From contig RQTK01000084.1 in the NCBI GenBank assembly GCA_003991915.1, forward strand, positions 520,333 to 584,332: a DNA stretch of 64,000 nt, in the 5' to 3' direction. Positions 44,901 to 55,270 of this stretch are shown one piece after another. Under the pieces are notes generated by a model that made no database searches, was not told where the DNA came from, and saw only the letters and a program-made list of their open reading frames with translations. Each line of letters starts with the position of its first letter. The stretch's first letter is position 1. The stretch is from Elysia chlorotica. Lineage: Eukaryota; Mollusca; Gastropoda; Plakobranchidae. A program made the position numbers and the translations under genes.

Positions 44901-47900
44901 ATCAAGTAAGTCTTCAATAGGTAATGTACCACTTAAATAGTTCATGAAAGCTCATGAATGAAACACACACATTCCTATACCTGGTGAGTATCCTTGCACC
45001 AAACCGCACTCGTCTAGACAGCAGATTTTCAGTTGCTGATGCTGATGTGCTTACCCTGATCATACAGAAAAGAATAGTTGATATGAAATAACCAAATGAC
45101 ACCATTATGTACATGGTTGCCTAATGTATTAAGATTTGTGTTTATTTTATCTCTAAAAAAGAATTTTGAACATGTTTACACTTCACAGATTCTATTTACA
45201 GTACTCTTAAAAAAGTGAGAACAAAGGTATAATAAACATCAGTTCATTTTCTTCTCCACAATTTATAATTTTGATCCTATTAATCAATTCTTAAATATAA
45301 AAAATGAGGTCAATCATTGTAACATTATCATATATGTAGTAGCCTAAGCCTGGAGCAGCTCAACTGATAACTTTTACCAATAATAAGATAAAAAAGGCAC
45401 TAAACAAATCAATGGGCACATAGATAACTAGTCTCACAAACGTCAATTTAGAGGAAAAAAGGCTTTTTCAATAAGCATTTTTTGTTTTCAAACAATAATT
45501 CTTTTGTTTCTACTGGTTTTCCAACAACATTGATATTATTTAAAAAAATTAAAATAAATAACATTAAAAATATTGTTACTTCAGATATAACTTATTCCCC
45601 AAAATCTAAATGGACTTGTTCAAAACTATAGTTTTTTATATCATTGATGCCAGAAGCACCAAAAAAACACAGAATCAATCAGCATGAAAATGTTTTCTGA
45701 CAAGAAGATTATACTTAGAATTGTGAAGCAGGCGGCTGCTCCCTCTTGGCATTCTTGTTGAAGTTGGCCGTTGGGTCATACGATCATCTTGGTCAGGGTT
45801 GCTAATAACTGCTCTAAATGAGTCAAAATGTTTTTAAAAAAAACAGATAAAAATAATGTATTTTATGAGAAAATTTAGATTGATGCCAAGATGCTACATA
45901 CAATATTAAAAACACACAATTTTACTAAGGAAATCTAAAAAAAATATTGTGTAATGATAAGTTTTTTCCTCTCTACTTCGTAGAAATCTTTTAAGGATAA
46001 TTCACGCTGAAAAATATATCATGCATTTGATTCATGAGATATCAAAACATACTATATCAGCGTTAAATTGTATGCAGACAACATCGTACCGAGACAACTG
46101 ATCCACCATGACTGTCTCTACCAGTTTTTGTTTTTTGTTGTGCTCTACAAGATCCTCCTGACAGACAAACAGTAAAAAAGTATTTGACATAAAATGCGTT
46201 TAAAAAGATTATTAAGTGTAAATAAAGTAAATTGAATAAACTCAGTGCTGTGGGCTTCAATCATTTTGCTCAGGGATAATAAATATGCCGTAAAATAAAT
46301 ACCTATTGCCATTATTGCAAATAACCATGTTTAAAACCTATTCATTTTTCCATTGTACTTTATTAACAACTCGTGATTTGCAAAGAGTTAATAAGGAACA
46401 TGATAATGAAATACGTTTGTATAGAAAAATTGAATATTGAAACTGAAGTACCACTGGAAAAAAATTGTCAGATTTTGTCCTTTACAACTTTGGTTGGTGT
46501 CAGTATAATGTGATCAGCTGAGACAGAAGTCCTGGTATCCCTGGTCTGCCTCTGAACAATTGTCTGACTAATAAGTCTTAGCTGTGGTTGTATAAGTTCA
46601 TATTTACAAACCTATGAAATGTAAATTATGAGGCAGCTGTGGTTTCTCCTACCAAAGAACTTAAAAATCTAACATGTATCTCAATATACTGTTGTTGGTT
46701 CAATGCTAGTTTGAAATTTGTAAACATTTGCACACACAACTTTTCATGTTCTATTTTCAGATATCTGTGATTTCATAATGTAAAATCTTCATTATTCAAA
46801 TATGGCTTCTAAATACAAGCAAAACCATACTCTTGGGAGAATATTTTGCCGTTCACACTAGTAAAGAGATTATTCTTAAGTTGCCTTATGAAAGAGTCGG
46901 TTTATATTCACTATTAGATGACCTAAAACCTAACACACCATGAGTGGTATTTCAGGTAGATGCTTCAATAATGAGTCAGTCATAACTCACAATGTCCTTC
47001 TTTTTGAGGAGCTGCTTGCCTGTGTAGCGTTGTTGCGTCCATGATTCATTGAAAGTGTCTTGTCTTTCTATGTCCCCTAAATTATCTTGCCGGGCAGCGG
47101 CCAATTTCTCCTCCTGCTGCTGCACAGCTTGGCGTGCACTACGAATCCTCTCAACTGCCTTTGTAACCTCAGCCTGCAAAAGAGTCCAGAACAGATTACT
47201 AAGCAGGTGATTACTCAAACAAACTAAAAAAATGTTTTATATATTGATCAACTGAGACAAAATGTATAAGTATGAAAATGAAATATAAATCTAACAAAGT
47301 AAATAAAAAGAAACATCAAAAGAAACAAAAATAGTTGTGAATATGATCTGTGTATTATTTCTTCTTTATAAAAATATGATATTTTCTGTCTACCTATAAA
47401 TACCACTGTTTTATATAAAACTTTCAATTTCCTCTGCAATTATTCTTATTTAATCTATTAAATTACATGAAGATAGTGTACCTCCGAGACTTTGTTTGGC
47501 TTTCCCACATGCTCTCGGTATGACTGCTTCATATCGTCTGCATACTGCTGAAACATCTGTTTTTGTCTAGCAGAAGGTGCAGGCACATCCTCAGGCACTG
47601 GGTCTCTGTCCCATGCTGTTGGCTGTTTAAGTAACACAAATAAAATTGCAAAATTTGATGAGCCAGAAGCATGGTAACTGAATCAGTAGACTGCTAATCA
47701 AGAAGTCCAAGGTTTAAACTCGATCAGCCACCTTTCTCCCCCCTGGTTGGGATCAGAGTAGGTATAAAGTTATCAGCTGAGATAAAAGTCCTGGTATATC
47801 AGGTGTTCTGTTGTCATGTGTTAGCTTCTATACCTGTCCACAATGTAGATTGATAACTGACGTTGGACGTTAAGAAACCAATAAACAAATTGATCAGCTT

Positions 47901-50845
47901 AATGATGCTGAAAACCATTCATTTCCTTATAAAATATGTTAAAGCCAATCTTCACTTCAATGATATATTGTACATAGATAAAAAAAAAAAGGGAAATGAA
48001 AATAGAACTGTACAAAAAAAAAACATGCATTCAGAATCATACCTCTTTCATATGTTTTCTTGCTGAAGCAGGTTTTGTATTATCTAATGACAGTTCTGGC
48101 ACCCCATCTGGTCTAGAAGTAACTTTTTTGGTACTGAGAGCAATCTGGAAAACAATATGAGAATATGATAAATAAATAATTTAATTTCAATATATATAGA
48201 AAAATCAAATTTAAAGTCCAGTGATAAAAAGATATTATTCTCTTAGTAAAAAAAAACATTCAGTTTATTAGTTGTATTAGAATTGTTTTTCTTTTATTTA
48301 CTCAAATTATAACTATCATTTATGTTAATTATCATCCTCTTCATCATCATTGTCGTTATTGTCTCTATCATCATCTTCATAGAGAGCACAGTTCCCCCCC
48401 CCCTCCTCACACACACACACCTCTCAGGAAAAAGGTACAACTCGAACAACTCGAAGAAATTTATCGATGATCCCAAAATTTCAGAAAAATAGGGCTAAAA
48501 TACTTACAGACACAGGTGCAAAGTTTCTTCCTGATCTTGCAGTTCCCCAACTGGAGAAATAGAAAGAAGACGATGGTTCACCAACATGTTTAAAAAGCTT
48601 AAATTATCTCAAAATTGGCAATTACACATAACTGCTAATATAAATATGTAAACCATCTTCAACTTCAATAGGCAAAGCCTATTTTAAAAAAATGTCTAAA
48701 CATTTATGCACACAAAAAATATATTCATTGTAATCTTAGGCCCTAAAGTTACAAAAATGGTAAAATTGAAGATGGAACATGTGATTGAAAATCAGTCACA
48801 TAACTTACCTAACAGTGCTTGCTGATCCAGGAGTGTCTAGAGAGTAATCATTAAGATCAATGTCTATGGCTCCTGACTTGACGTCATCATCTTTCAGATA
48901 CTTCAAGTTTAATGATGGGACTAAGCTGAATAAAAAGTGTGACAGCAACAGGATTATTTCTAGGGTAATAAAATATTCGAATAGATAGAATTAAAGCTCT
49001 CTTTTTTTTTTCAATTTCAATTATCTTTTAGCAAATTATGGTGTAATCAAAGTCTCTGAAAGTATGTTCTGTCTGAATTCAAATGCAATGCATGTGGAAA
49101 ATATGCAAAACTTATAACATTTTTTAAATCTTTGGCCTACAGATGTTTACTTATTGTTATATTTCAATTTAATCTTTGAAAGATAAAAAGGGAAAATAAC
49201 ACAATACTTTTTTTTAAAATGAATAATGAAAAATGAAGCCAGTAATGTGTATGATAATTTTAATTTTGATGTAAAAGAAAAAAAAGTGTTATATTTCAAC
49301 TTTTCAGAGTAAAAGGCAGTAAATTTTATAATTTTTTATCTTATTCTTACCTCAGATCTCCATCCTTGATAGGATTGGGCTTTGTCTGTATCCTGGGTGT
49401 AGGTGTGTAGACTATCTCCTCACCCTAAATATACATAATATATCCAAATTATTAATATGATTGTTTTGTACAAAGTAATTTGTAAATTACAAAATTGAGA
49501 GTACACAAAAGCCTAATGGTTAAAGAAAAAATATTAAAGAGCTTTGGTGATTTTTGTGCACCCCTTCTTAAGCTTTTCATATACAAGAACTAGAGGTAAC
49601 AAACCTTTGTGATAGCACGAGATTTTTTTACGGATTGTAGATTGTTTGAAACATGTTACTTTCAAATCAATTGGTATCTATATTTTGCAAGTATTCCCTT
49701 TAAAGTCTAGACAACAAATAGATATGATGGCCATAATATAAGGTTGTTATCGGAACTTTTTTTCTCTAGTTCACAATAAAGGATCAAAGGCTAACACACT
49801 GTATCTTCTCAAACAGAAATACATGCGTAGCTTATTTTAGGAATTTTCAGTTTGGCTAATGATGAGATAATGTAGAGATCTTTTTTTGCTTCTAATGAGC
49901 CTAATCTGTTTTTCTTGTTTACTTGAAGGTATTTTTTCCTGTATCTCTGGTCAATTCACTTCATTTTGTAAAGCGGGTTACTTTACCAATTGAAAATTCT
50001 ATTGAGAAACAGCTGAAAGCATCTACTTTTAACAAGCCTACATTTAAGCTTTTTTTTATTTTAATTATTTTATTAAATTATCAAGAAAGTAAGACATTTC
50101 ACTATGTTATATCTCATTCAATTGACAAAGAGTTAAATCCTCATAATAACCTCAAATGCAAGATGTTAGGCAGAAGTGAAAAAGTTCTAAAGTTGCATTT
50201 ACCAAAATGAGTGCATCTTCCTCAACAGAAACATAATGTTTAGCACCAAACTTGATACCTCAATAGCCAATGTATGCTCTATATAATACCGTATGAATGT
50301 GAATGCTGGACTCTTACTAAAGACCTAGAGACTGGAAGCAGCTGAAATGTGGTACATCAAAAGAATTTCGAAAGTAATATGGAAAGACAAGCAAACAAAC
50401 AAAGAAATAATGGATATCTTGAGATGTAAAAGATCACTACTCAAAAAAATTACGGAAAGGCAGTTAAAACTTTTTGGGTACATATAAACCAGGTGGGTGG
50501 ACGAGAAAAAGACATATTTTGTGAAAAATAAGAGGAAATAAAAAGCAGAGGGAGAGCACCTTCAAAATATACCGTAACGAGAAAAGAAATCCTTATTAAT
50601 GTTTTAATCGAGGCAACTAATAACAGAAAGAAATGAAGGGGAATGGTTGCCAATTCCTGTAACAGAAATGGCACAAAGAAGAGAGAAAGATTAAATTAGC
50701 AAATATCTGTAAAAGAAAAAAGTTGCCCTCTTACTGTAATTGGATTAAATTGAGGTTGTCCACTCTGTGGTCGTCTTCTAGCACTTCCAGGAAGATGTCT
50801 TTGGTAGCTTTGAGGGGTTGCTCTGCCCTGCACCCCAAAATCCAT
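39088..50845 (-). CDS. CAPS2: CAPS2-like EF-hand protein, 18 exons
   Basis: Coding exons in transcript order: 50845-50735, 49424-49351, 48925-48809, 48550-48508, 48144-48043, 47622-47482, 47173-46991, 46157-46090, 45813-45715, 45055-44981, 44541-44449, 43781-43688, 42368-42349 (microexon, predicted), 42153-42071, 41345-41191, 40657-40538, 39821-39725, 39260-39088. They total 1848 bases, 615 residues plus TAA; a 54-base exon (41042-40989) may be added. The ATG at 50845 has A at -3, G at +4 and an in-frame TGA two codons upstream. The product resembles calcyphosine-2: a central VMVDQLSRAVISNPDQDDR and RVRFGARILTR block and C-terminal EF-hand pairs ending HTDEDFANVLRNTW. Calcyphosine relatives are cytosolic calcium-binding proteins often found in ciliated cells; here the loops look degenerate. 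Gene order is convergent with the KIAA2012-like gene. Confidence 0.8.
39995..40085 (-). mobile_element. tRNA-like SINE head
   Basis: Minus-strand tRNA-like segment with GAGATTTGAACGGGTATCAG on the plus strand, in an intron of the CAPS2-like gene. Only the head is recognisable. Confidence 0.35.
40989..41042 (-). CDS. CAPS2: Candidate 54-base cassette exon, CAPS2-like gene
   Basis: On the minus strand a TTTTATAG acceptor and a strong AAG/GTAAGG donor flank 54 bases, open in phase 0 and symmetric. It encodes VFNYHIQSMLSSVTSKSK. Joining the flanking exons directly gives the linker length expected in CAPS2 (INLEPQ then HLDEVFDIL), so inclusion would lengthen the first-to-second EF-hand linker by 18 residues. 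It is best read as an optional exon. Confidence 0.5.
41852..41917. repeat. (GA)n microsatellite
   Basis: GA array with short AA and GG interruptions, in an intron of the CAPS2-like gene. Confidence 0.9.
42071..45813 (-). CDS. CAPS2: CAPS2-like middle exons
   Basis: Exon 45813-45715 encodes AVISNPDQDDRMTQRPTSTR. Exon 45055-44981 encodes ENLLSRRVRFGARILTR. Exon 44541-44449 encodes NGHDAMKELTGFYFGYDKTI and VYEFRKFGK. Exon 43781-43688 encodes KAMPFIYRGQYRHSSG and LPYSLSDIYA, ending in phase 0. Exon 42153-42071 encodes DSDDDTARPHEPSKIDVENR and EFLYMMQ but starts needing two bases, so something of length 2 modulo 3 must lie between it and the previous exon. The donor of the last exon is taken as GTATGG (plus-strand 42070 downwards); a GTTATT donor five bases further is the alternative. 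Confidence 0.75.
42349..42368 (-). CDS. CAPS2: Predicted 20-base microexon, CAPS2-like gene
   Basis: On the minus strand, GATTTCTAG/GGATTTC...GATCAG/GTTCTA gives 20 bases between an AG and a GT. Used in phase 0 after exon 43781-43688 it reads GFLKEI plus two bases that complete an arginine with the next exon. Exactly this length class is needed to restore the frame between the two well-supported neighbours. The splice-site strength is modest and other solutions are possible. Confidence 0.45.
42369..43687. other. Intronic AT-rich DNA with 57-base tandem duplication
   Basis: Intron of the CAPS2-like gene. Apart from the duplication at 43470-43583 I see only AT-rich unique sequence. Confidence 0.6.
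43470..43583. repeat. 57-base tandem duplication
   Basis: Units at 43470-43526 and 43527-43583 share GTTTATAGGTGATTATGTAA, CAACACAACA/AACGCAACAT and AATGAATATTT-TTGAACATA with only a few differences. Confidence 0.9.
44096..44170. mobile_element. Small foldback element
   Basis: Inverted ends TGACGTACTAAGTACGGCA (44096-44114) and TGCTGTACTATGTACGTCA (44152-44170) flank about 37 bases. It lies in a CAPS2-like intron about 280 bases downstream in transcript direction from exon 44541-44449. The 13-base word ACGTACTAAGTAC recurs inverted near 54528-54540. Confidence 0.5.
45715..50845 (-). CDS. CAPS2: CAPS2-like N-terminal exons
   Basis: Exon 50845-50735 gives MDFGVQGRATPQSYQRHLPG and an Arg/Gln-rich stretch. 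Exon 49424-49351 gives GEEIVYTPTPRIQTKPNPI. Exon 48925-48809 gives LVPSLNLKYLKDDDVKSGAI and DIDLNDYSLDTPG. The 43-base exon 48550-48508 gives WGTARSGRNFAPVS. Exon 48144-48043 gives VTSRPDGVPELSLDNTKP. Exon 47622-47482 gives PTAWDRDPVPEDVPAPSARQ. Exon 47173-46991 is a Gln/Glu-rich helix (AEVTKAVERIRSARQAVQQQ) and DTFNESWTQQRYTGKQLL. Exon 46157-46090 gives KLVETVMVDQLSR. All junctions are in phase. Confidence 0.75.
46455..46585 (+). mobile_element. SINE fragment
   Basis: Plus-oriented body: TTGGTTGGTGTCAGTATAAT, GTGATCAGCTGAGACAGAAG, TCCTGGTATCCC, then ACAATTGTCTGACTAA. Intron of the CAPS2-like gene. Confidence 0.65.
47668..47885 (+). mobile_element. Near-complete SINE copy
   Basis: The most complete plus-oriented copy: tRNA-like head with CAGTAGACTGCTAATC and a degenerate B box (CCAAGGTTTAAACTC), body CTGGTTGGGATCAGAGTAGG and TCAGCTGAGATAAAAGTCCT, tail CCACAATGTAGATTGATAAC and GACGTTGGACGTTAAGAAAC. 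It lies between exons 48144-48043 and 47622-47482 of the CAPS2-like gene. Confidence 0.7.
50280..50650 (+). mobile_element. LINE reverse-transcriptase C-terminal remnant
   Basis: After one shift the plus strand reads YECECWTLTKDLE, then EAAEMWYIKRISKVIWKDKQ, NKEIMDILRCKRSLLKKI and ERQLKLFGYI. This order is the well-known tail of many invertebrate non-LTR reverse transcriptases (a W-T-L, E-M-W and R-x-L-x-x-x-G-H pattern). It is broken by shifts and stops. It sits in the first coding intron of the CAPS2-like gene. Confidence 0.65.
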
Positions 50846-50863
50846 GTTTGTTCAGTAAGCCGT
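50846..50863 (-). other. CAPS2: CAPS2-like 5' UTR part of first coding exon
   Basis: The acceptor TTGTCTTCATTCAG lies just above the ATG (plus-strand CT at 50864-50865), so the first coding exon appears to be internal. The 18 transcribed bases before ATG include an in-frame TGA, which fixes the start codon. Confidence 0.6.
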
Positions 50864-52440
50864 CTGAATGAAGACAAAACTCTCAATGAACATACATTAG
50901 AATGAAAGCAACAAAAGAGTGGTCGCAATCAATCTGCATCAGCATTGTGTCACAAAAGAAAAAAAAAGGAGAACTTCTCATTCTTACAATACACTCAATA
51001 ATTAGAAGACCTTTAAAAATGACAAAATGTTACTCCTTTCAGGTACTAAGAATCAAAAGACCTATACCTAAAAAGGTACACCCAAAATTGTTTTCTCCCC
51101 TGATATCAAATTCATTTAAATAGACCTCAATTCTAAATTATAACCTGTTCAATAATCAGAAAAGCTATAGGGTAGCGTCAGGCTATATGGCCACATTGGA
51201 TACTCCAGTAACAGTTGCCTGCTTTGTGCAATGTTCATGCTCTTTATTATTGGAACGGACTATGATTTCCATTTGCCTTTCTCCTCAAAGGCTAACACAT
51301 GATTGGTTAGTTTTATACATTGTTTCATGTATCTTTTCAGTCATGTTTCACAACCATCAACATTCTGGTATATCCTCACCATGAGGATAATTTCTCCACC
51401 ACGATCAGGTTACTTCGCCACCACATAATGCTTGCTGCCTTCATAGTCTTTTGTCATTGTATTTACCTTATTTTTATTTTAAATTTTTTGCTTTGTTTAT
51501 GGGAAAGCCTAACTTCCCTGCCCTAATAACTTTATCCACAATAAAATTTTCTATTTCTGTTGGAATGTTGCACTCCCTTCCAGCTCTTCTATCCAGTCTA
51601 CACTTTCTGAAACATGATCAGAAAGGGTTTTCTAGGAACCCCAAAGTCCTCAGCAGCCCCCAAACATGCCTTACCTTCCCTCACAGTAATTGTTCTGATA
51701 GCCTTTTCTAAAGCATCTATGGGGTAATTATTATATTTCTTTTAATTTGTTTTGCATTGTACAAAAGTTATTTAAAAAAATCAGCTGACTTTCCTTAACC
51801 TAACAAAATGTGGCGAATGCCAACTGACTGGAAAATTAGCCAACAGGGGATAGATGAACAAATTGGTTAATTTTAATAAGAAATAAGTCTCAAAGTAAAA
51901 AAAGCAATAAAATAAACAATTGGAAGTCATAAATATGCATAAACAAACAAGAAACATAATGTGTTTCAAAATTACAAGGGCAAAAAGTGGCGGAGCTCTC
52001 TCCCTCTCTCCGAGTTTAACCTCTCCAAGGTTCCTCTGAGGTATTGTATAGGCCTACAGTGTCTCTAGCCCTTCAATCTTCATCTTTTTTTTATATACTA
52101 TCAGTGGATTATAAGTCACTACATACATATGGCCAGCTATGACACCTTATTTAAAAGCAGGTGCAAGACAAGACTGATCCACTTGTTCGCTGCTATGAAC
52201 AAGAAATGAACTGTACAGCTCAGAGGTGTTAGACTTTGGTAAAGGTGCAGATCACCTGACATGTTCCTCATGTTTGGTGAAATGCGAATAGCAAAGAAGT
52301 AGATTTTAATTTTTTCTCTCGTGTTAAATACTTCAATATGTGTACAGAAAGTAGAAAAGCGACCAAACAATTTCGCGACAAAAAATTGCTCCTTTAGCGT
52401 ATTATAAGGAACGGCAACGTTGGTTTTTGTCAAAACTCAC
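50864..52440. other. Probable 5' UTR intron of CAPS2-like gene
   Basis: Contains a pogo-like transposase remnant (51500-51750) and otherwise AT-rich sequence. No coding exon in phase with the CAPS2-like frame was found here. Confidence 0.45.
51500..51750 (-). pseudogene. Pogo/Tigger-like transposase N-terminal remnant
   Basis: The minus strand reads YPIDALEKAIRTITVREGKA, then CLGAAEDFGVPRKPFLIMFQ and a stop; after a shift ENFIVDKVIRAGKLGFPINK follows. A 'Y-x-x-x-A-L-x-x-A-I..G-x-A-C..A-A..F-G-V-P-R' helix-turn-helix followed by an 'E..L/F-V..I....G-L/F-G' segment is typical of psq-type DNA-binding domains in pogo/Tigger/jerky-like transposases. Only about 80 residues are left, and the catalytic domain is not recognisable. 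Confidence 0.55.
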
Positions 52441-52640
52441 ATGGATGAGAAATCTAAAATTATAGGTTTATAATGTTTGATTTTTTTTAAACAAAATCAA
52501 TCATGCAGATCTAGATCTAGTTCAACGAATGAATATGCCCATAAGTCACTCAATTCATAAGTCTAGATTTTAATTCCAAATTGGCACAGATCTGGATCTT
52601 GGATGTTGAAACTCGCAGCTCGCCATGATAACTAAGGTAA
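52441..52640 (-). promoter_or_regulatory. CAPS2: Possible non-coding first exon and promoter, CAPS2-like gene
   Basis: On the minus strand ATCCAT/GTGAGTTTTG (donor at plus 52439-52440) is a good 5' splice site and could pair with the acceptor at 50864. The bases above it hold a short upstream frame starting MASCEFQHPRSR at about 52626. The upstream boundary and any promoter element are guesses. Confidence 0.3.
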
Positions 52641-53534
52641 ACCGATGGGAATGTATGTAGATGTTCCGGCAATATTTTGCACCTGCAACCAGTTTTACTA
52701 GATAAACGTAATTTGAAGACTAAGAACTTCTACTACTGTAGTTTGGTTTAACGTCCAACATCAACTTTATGTGCTGCCAGTGGTGGTGATGATGGTGGTG
52801 GTAATGGTAATAGTGACAGTTGTGATAGTGGGGATAATAATTAATTTAGTGGTGGCAATGATAGTAATAGTGGTAGTAGTGGAAGCAGTAGTCGTAAGAA
52901 TAGAGATAATGTTATGGTAGTGATAGGAGTTGTAGAAGTGGCAGTGGGGGTGGTAGCAATAATGACATGGGTATTAATAAAAAGGGTAACGATAATCATA
53001 ATGTAATAATTAGCAGCAAGATTTAAAAAAAATTAACTACTGCTGACGTAGTAGGAATGGCTATGGCGGGTAGGTGGTGATCGTAGGAGCTGCAATAGCC
53101 ACGGTAATATTGGGAATGGTGGAACAATATTTAATTAGAATACCAATATGGTAATACCCCCGGTTTGACTATGCAACCATATCAGCTGCACCTATTTCAT
53201 CAATCTACCGCCTCATTCCTAAAAAGAAAATTAAGTGTATAAACCTAACCTTACCCCCCCCCCCAGAATAGAGGGAAGGTTTGTCTTATCCGTCTCAACC
53301 TATCCTCCCTTTCCACTTCAGAACTTCCAAAAGTATGTAACCCCATACATAAGAGGACCCGCCTCGTAGTAATAGAATGAACCAGCAGAGGATCTATCAT
53401 GTCTTGCCTTCATCCTGAGATTTTGTCTTCTGTCAACGCCGCCTGTCGCCGTACAGGATCACCCAGAGGAACCTAGGAGACGTTAAACCCGGAGAGAGGG
53501 AGATAGTTCTCCCTCTATAGAGAACACGCTGCCT

Positions 53535-53685
53535 CACTGAGACAGAACGGGGATACCATGACTCCTGTCTCTGTCGGTTACATTAAACTGACACCGACCC
53601 AACCAGCGGGGAGCGAAATCGCCAGGCCTCGAACCACGGACCTTTTGCGTCGGAAGCCGATGTTTTACCCCAAGACCACCGCACC
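53535..53685 (-). mobile_element. SINE copy
   Basis: Minus-oriented copy with GACAGAACGGGGATACCATG, TTAAACTGACACCGACCCAA, GCCAGGCCTCGAACCACGGA (B-box region) and GCGTCGGAAGCCGATGTTTT. Its tRNA-like end runs directly into an ACT microsatellite. Confidence 0.75.
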
Positions 53686-53689
53686 CCCT

Positions 53690-53758
53690 TCTACTACAAC
53701 TACTATCACTACTACAGCTACTATCACTACTACAACTACTATCACTACTATAACTAGG

Positions 53759-53828
<70 letters not shown>

Positions 53829-53875
53829 GTACTTTTACTACTGCGTTGTTGTTGTTGTTGTTGTTGTTCTTGTTG
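53690..53875. repeat. (ACT)n and (TTG)n microsatellites
   Basis: ACT triplets with ATC and AGC interruptions to about 53840, then TTG triplets 53846-53875, between two SINE copies. Confidence 0.9.
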
Positions 53876-53880
53876 TTGAG

Positions 53881-54106
53881 TTGGTTTAACGTCCAACATC
53901 AGCACTATATAGTCTATATTTTGGACAGACCCCAAGACTGACGTCTGACATTTTTATGCTACCACACACCAGACAGGGTGGGGATTCCATGACTCCTGTC
54001 TTAGCTGGTCATATTAAACTGACACCGACCCAACCAGTAGGTAGCACAATCGCCAGGGCTCGAACCCACACCTTTTGCGTCGGAAGCCGATGTTCTACCC
54101 TAGGGC

Positions 54107-54107
<1 letters not shown>
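53881..54107 (-). mobile_element. SINE copy, near full length
   Basis: Shares its body with the copy at 53535-53685 at high identity and adds the complete tail TTTAACGTCCAACATCAGCA at its plus-strand left end. The tRNA-like end (GGCTCGAACCCACACC, GTCGGAAGCCGATGTTCTAC) again abuts an ACT microsatellite. Confidence 0.8.
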
Positions 54108-54322
<215 letters not shown>

Positions 54323-54464
54323 CTGGATTCATTAAATAAGTTTGTAAAATAGGCCCTATATTTCTACAGTGATAGAAGTAGTCTTTCAGTGAAAAAAACA
54401 CTTTGTAGGATTAGAACCCTCGACTTTTAGATAGATGCAGCGGCACCGACTTCCCTTGCCACCT

Positions 54465-54669
54465 AAAGCGAGCATGGTTTATATAACTAAATCACTATGC
54501 TCCTTTAATAAGGAGTTTCATGACTATGGTACTTAGTACGTGGTATAAACCATGCTCGTTTTAAGTGCTTCGGTTGGCATTGTGTGTTGCTTGGGTGTTT
54601 ATACCAGGACCGAGTACTTTGTCATACGTAAATGACACCCAAGCAGCACAATTACCGACCGAAGCACTT
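54465..54669. repeat. Two consecutive inverted repeats
   Basis: Stem 1: AAAGCGAGCATGGTTTATA (54465-54483) against TATAAACCATGCTCGTTT (54544-54561), with an inner CTCCTT/AAGGAG hairpin. Stem 2: arms 54563-54598 and 54635-54669, about 35 bases each with few mismatches (key words GTGCTTCGGT and ACCGAAGCAC), with an inner GTCAT/ATGAC. Stem 2 starts two bases after stem 1 ends. Probably foldback DNA elements; no coding capacity. Confidence 0.7.
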
Positions 54670-55149
54670 GATACCAGATCAAGGTCGACGGTCAGAGGTG
54701 AACCGCTCTTCGCACATACACGCGAAGCTAGAGTTTGGCTTGACTAGCTATTTGGGTCCAAGCGTAACCATTGTTTACGCGCATACCTAATTTTTCAAAT
54801 ATTTAACAAAAACTAATACTACTTGGGTCCATACTTATAAAGGCATTCTAGAGAAATGTGTGTTTAAAGTTTGTAATCGAGAGCCGGAAAACAATAGCGG
54901 GCGCCCATCACAGACAATCACAGATCAAATTTTGCCTACGTACAGTTTTTCGGCCCGTCATCCGAAGCTGTTATCCGTCGAGGCGTCGACCAACATCCTA
55001 TGTTTATCGAGAAACGAAACACGACTAAAAATAGCTGCATATTGTCTTTGTCTGGCTGGGATAGATGTATGAGTTGGTACGTACACATGTATGTGTAAGC
55101 TTATTCGCTCCCAACCTGATAGCGACACAACCAGAAAGTAGGCACTTCT

Positions 55150-55270
55150 TATTGGGAATTGGAGTTGGAGCCCGTTTTAACTTCCGGTGCGTCTTACGAA
55201 CGTGAGATTGTTTTCATTTTGGATTTTCAGTAAATTGTCCATTAAAAGATTAAAACCATTCGTCTTCAAA
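55150..55270 (+). promoter_or_regulatory. SNRPE: Candidate SNRPE promoter and 5' UTR
   Basis: Upstream of the SNRPE ATG are an inverted CCAAT box (ATTGG at 55151) and an ETS/GABP-like CTTCCGGT (55181). No TATA box is visible. Such TATA-less promoters with ETS sites are common in housekeeping genes. The start of transcription is not determined. Confidence 0.35.

Noticed and set aside
51360..51445. Upstream coding exon of the CAPS2-like gene at a GTGAGG donor near 51379
   Set aside because: Its ATG frame ends in phase 2, incompatible with the next exon, and it lies within transposon-derived sequence. An in-frame stop just before the ATG at 50845 makes an upstream coding exon unnecessary.
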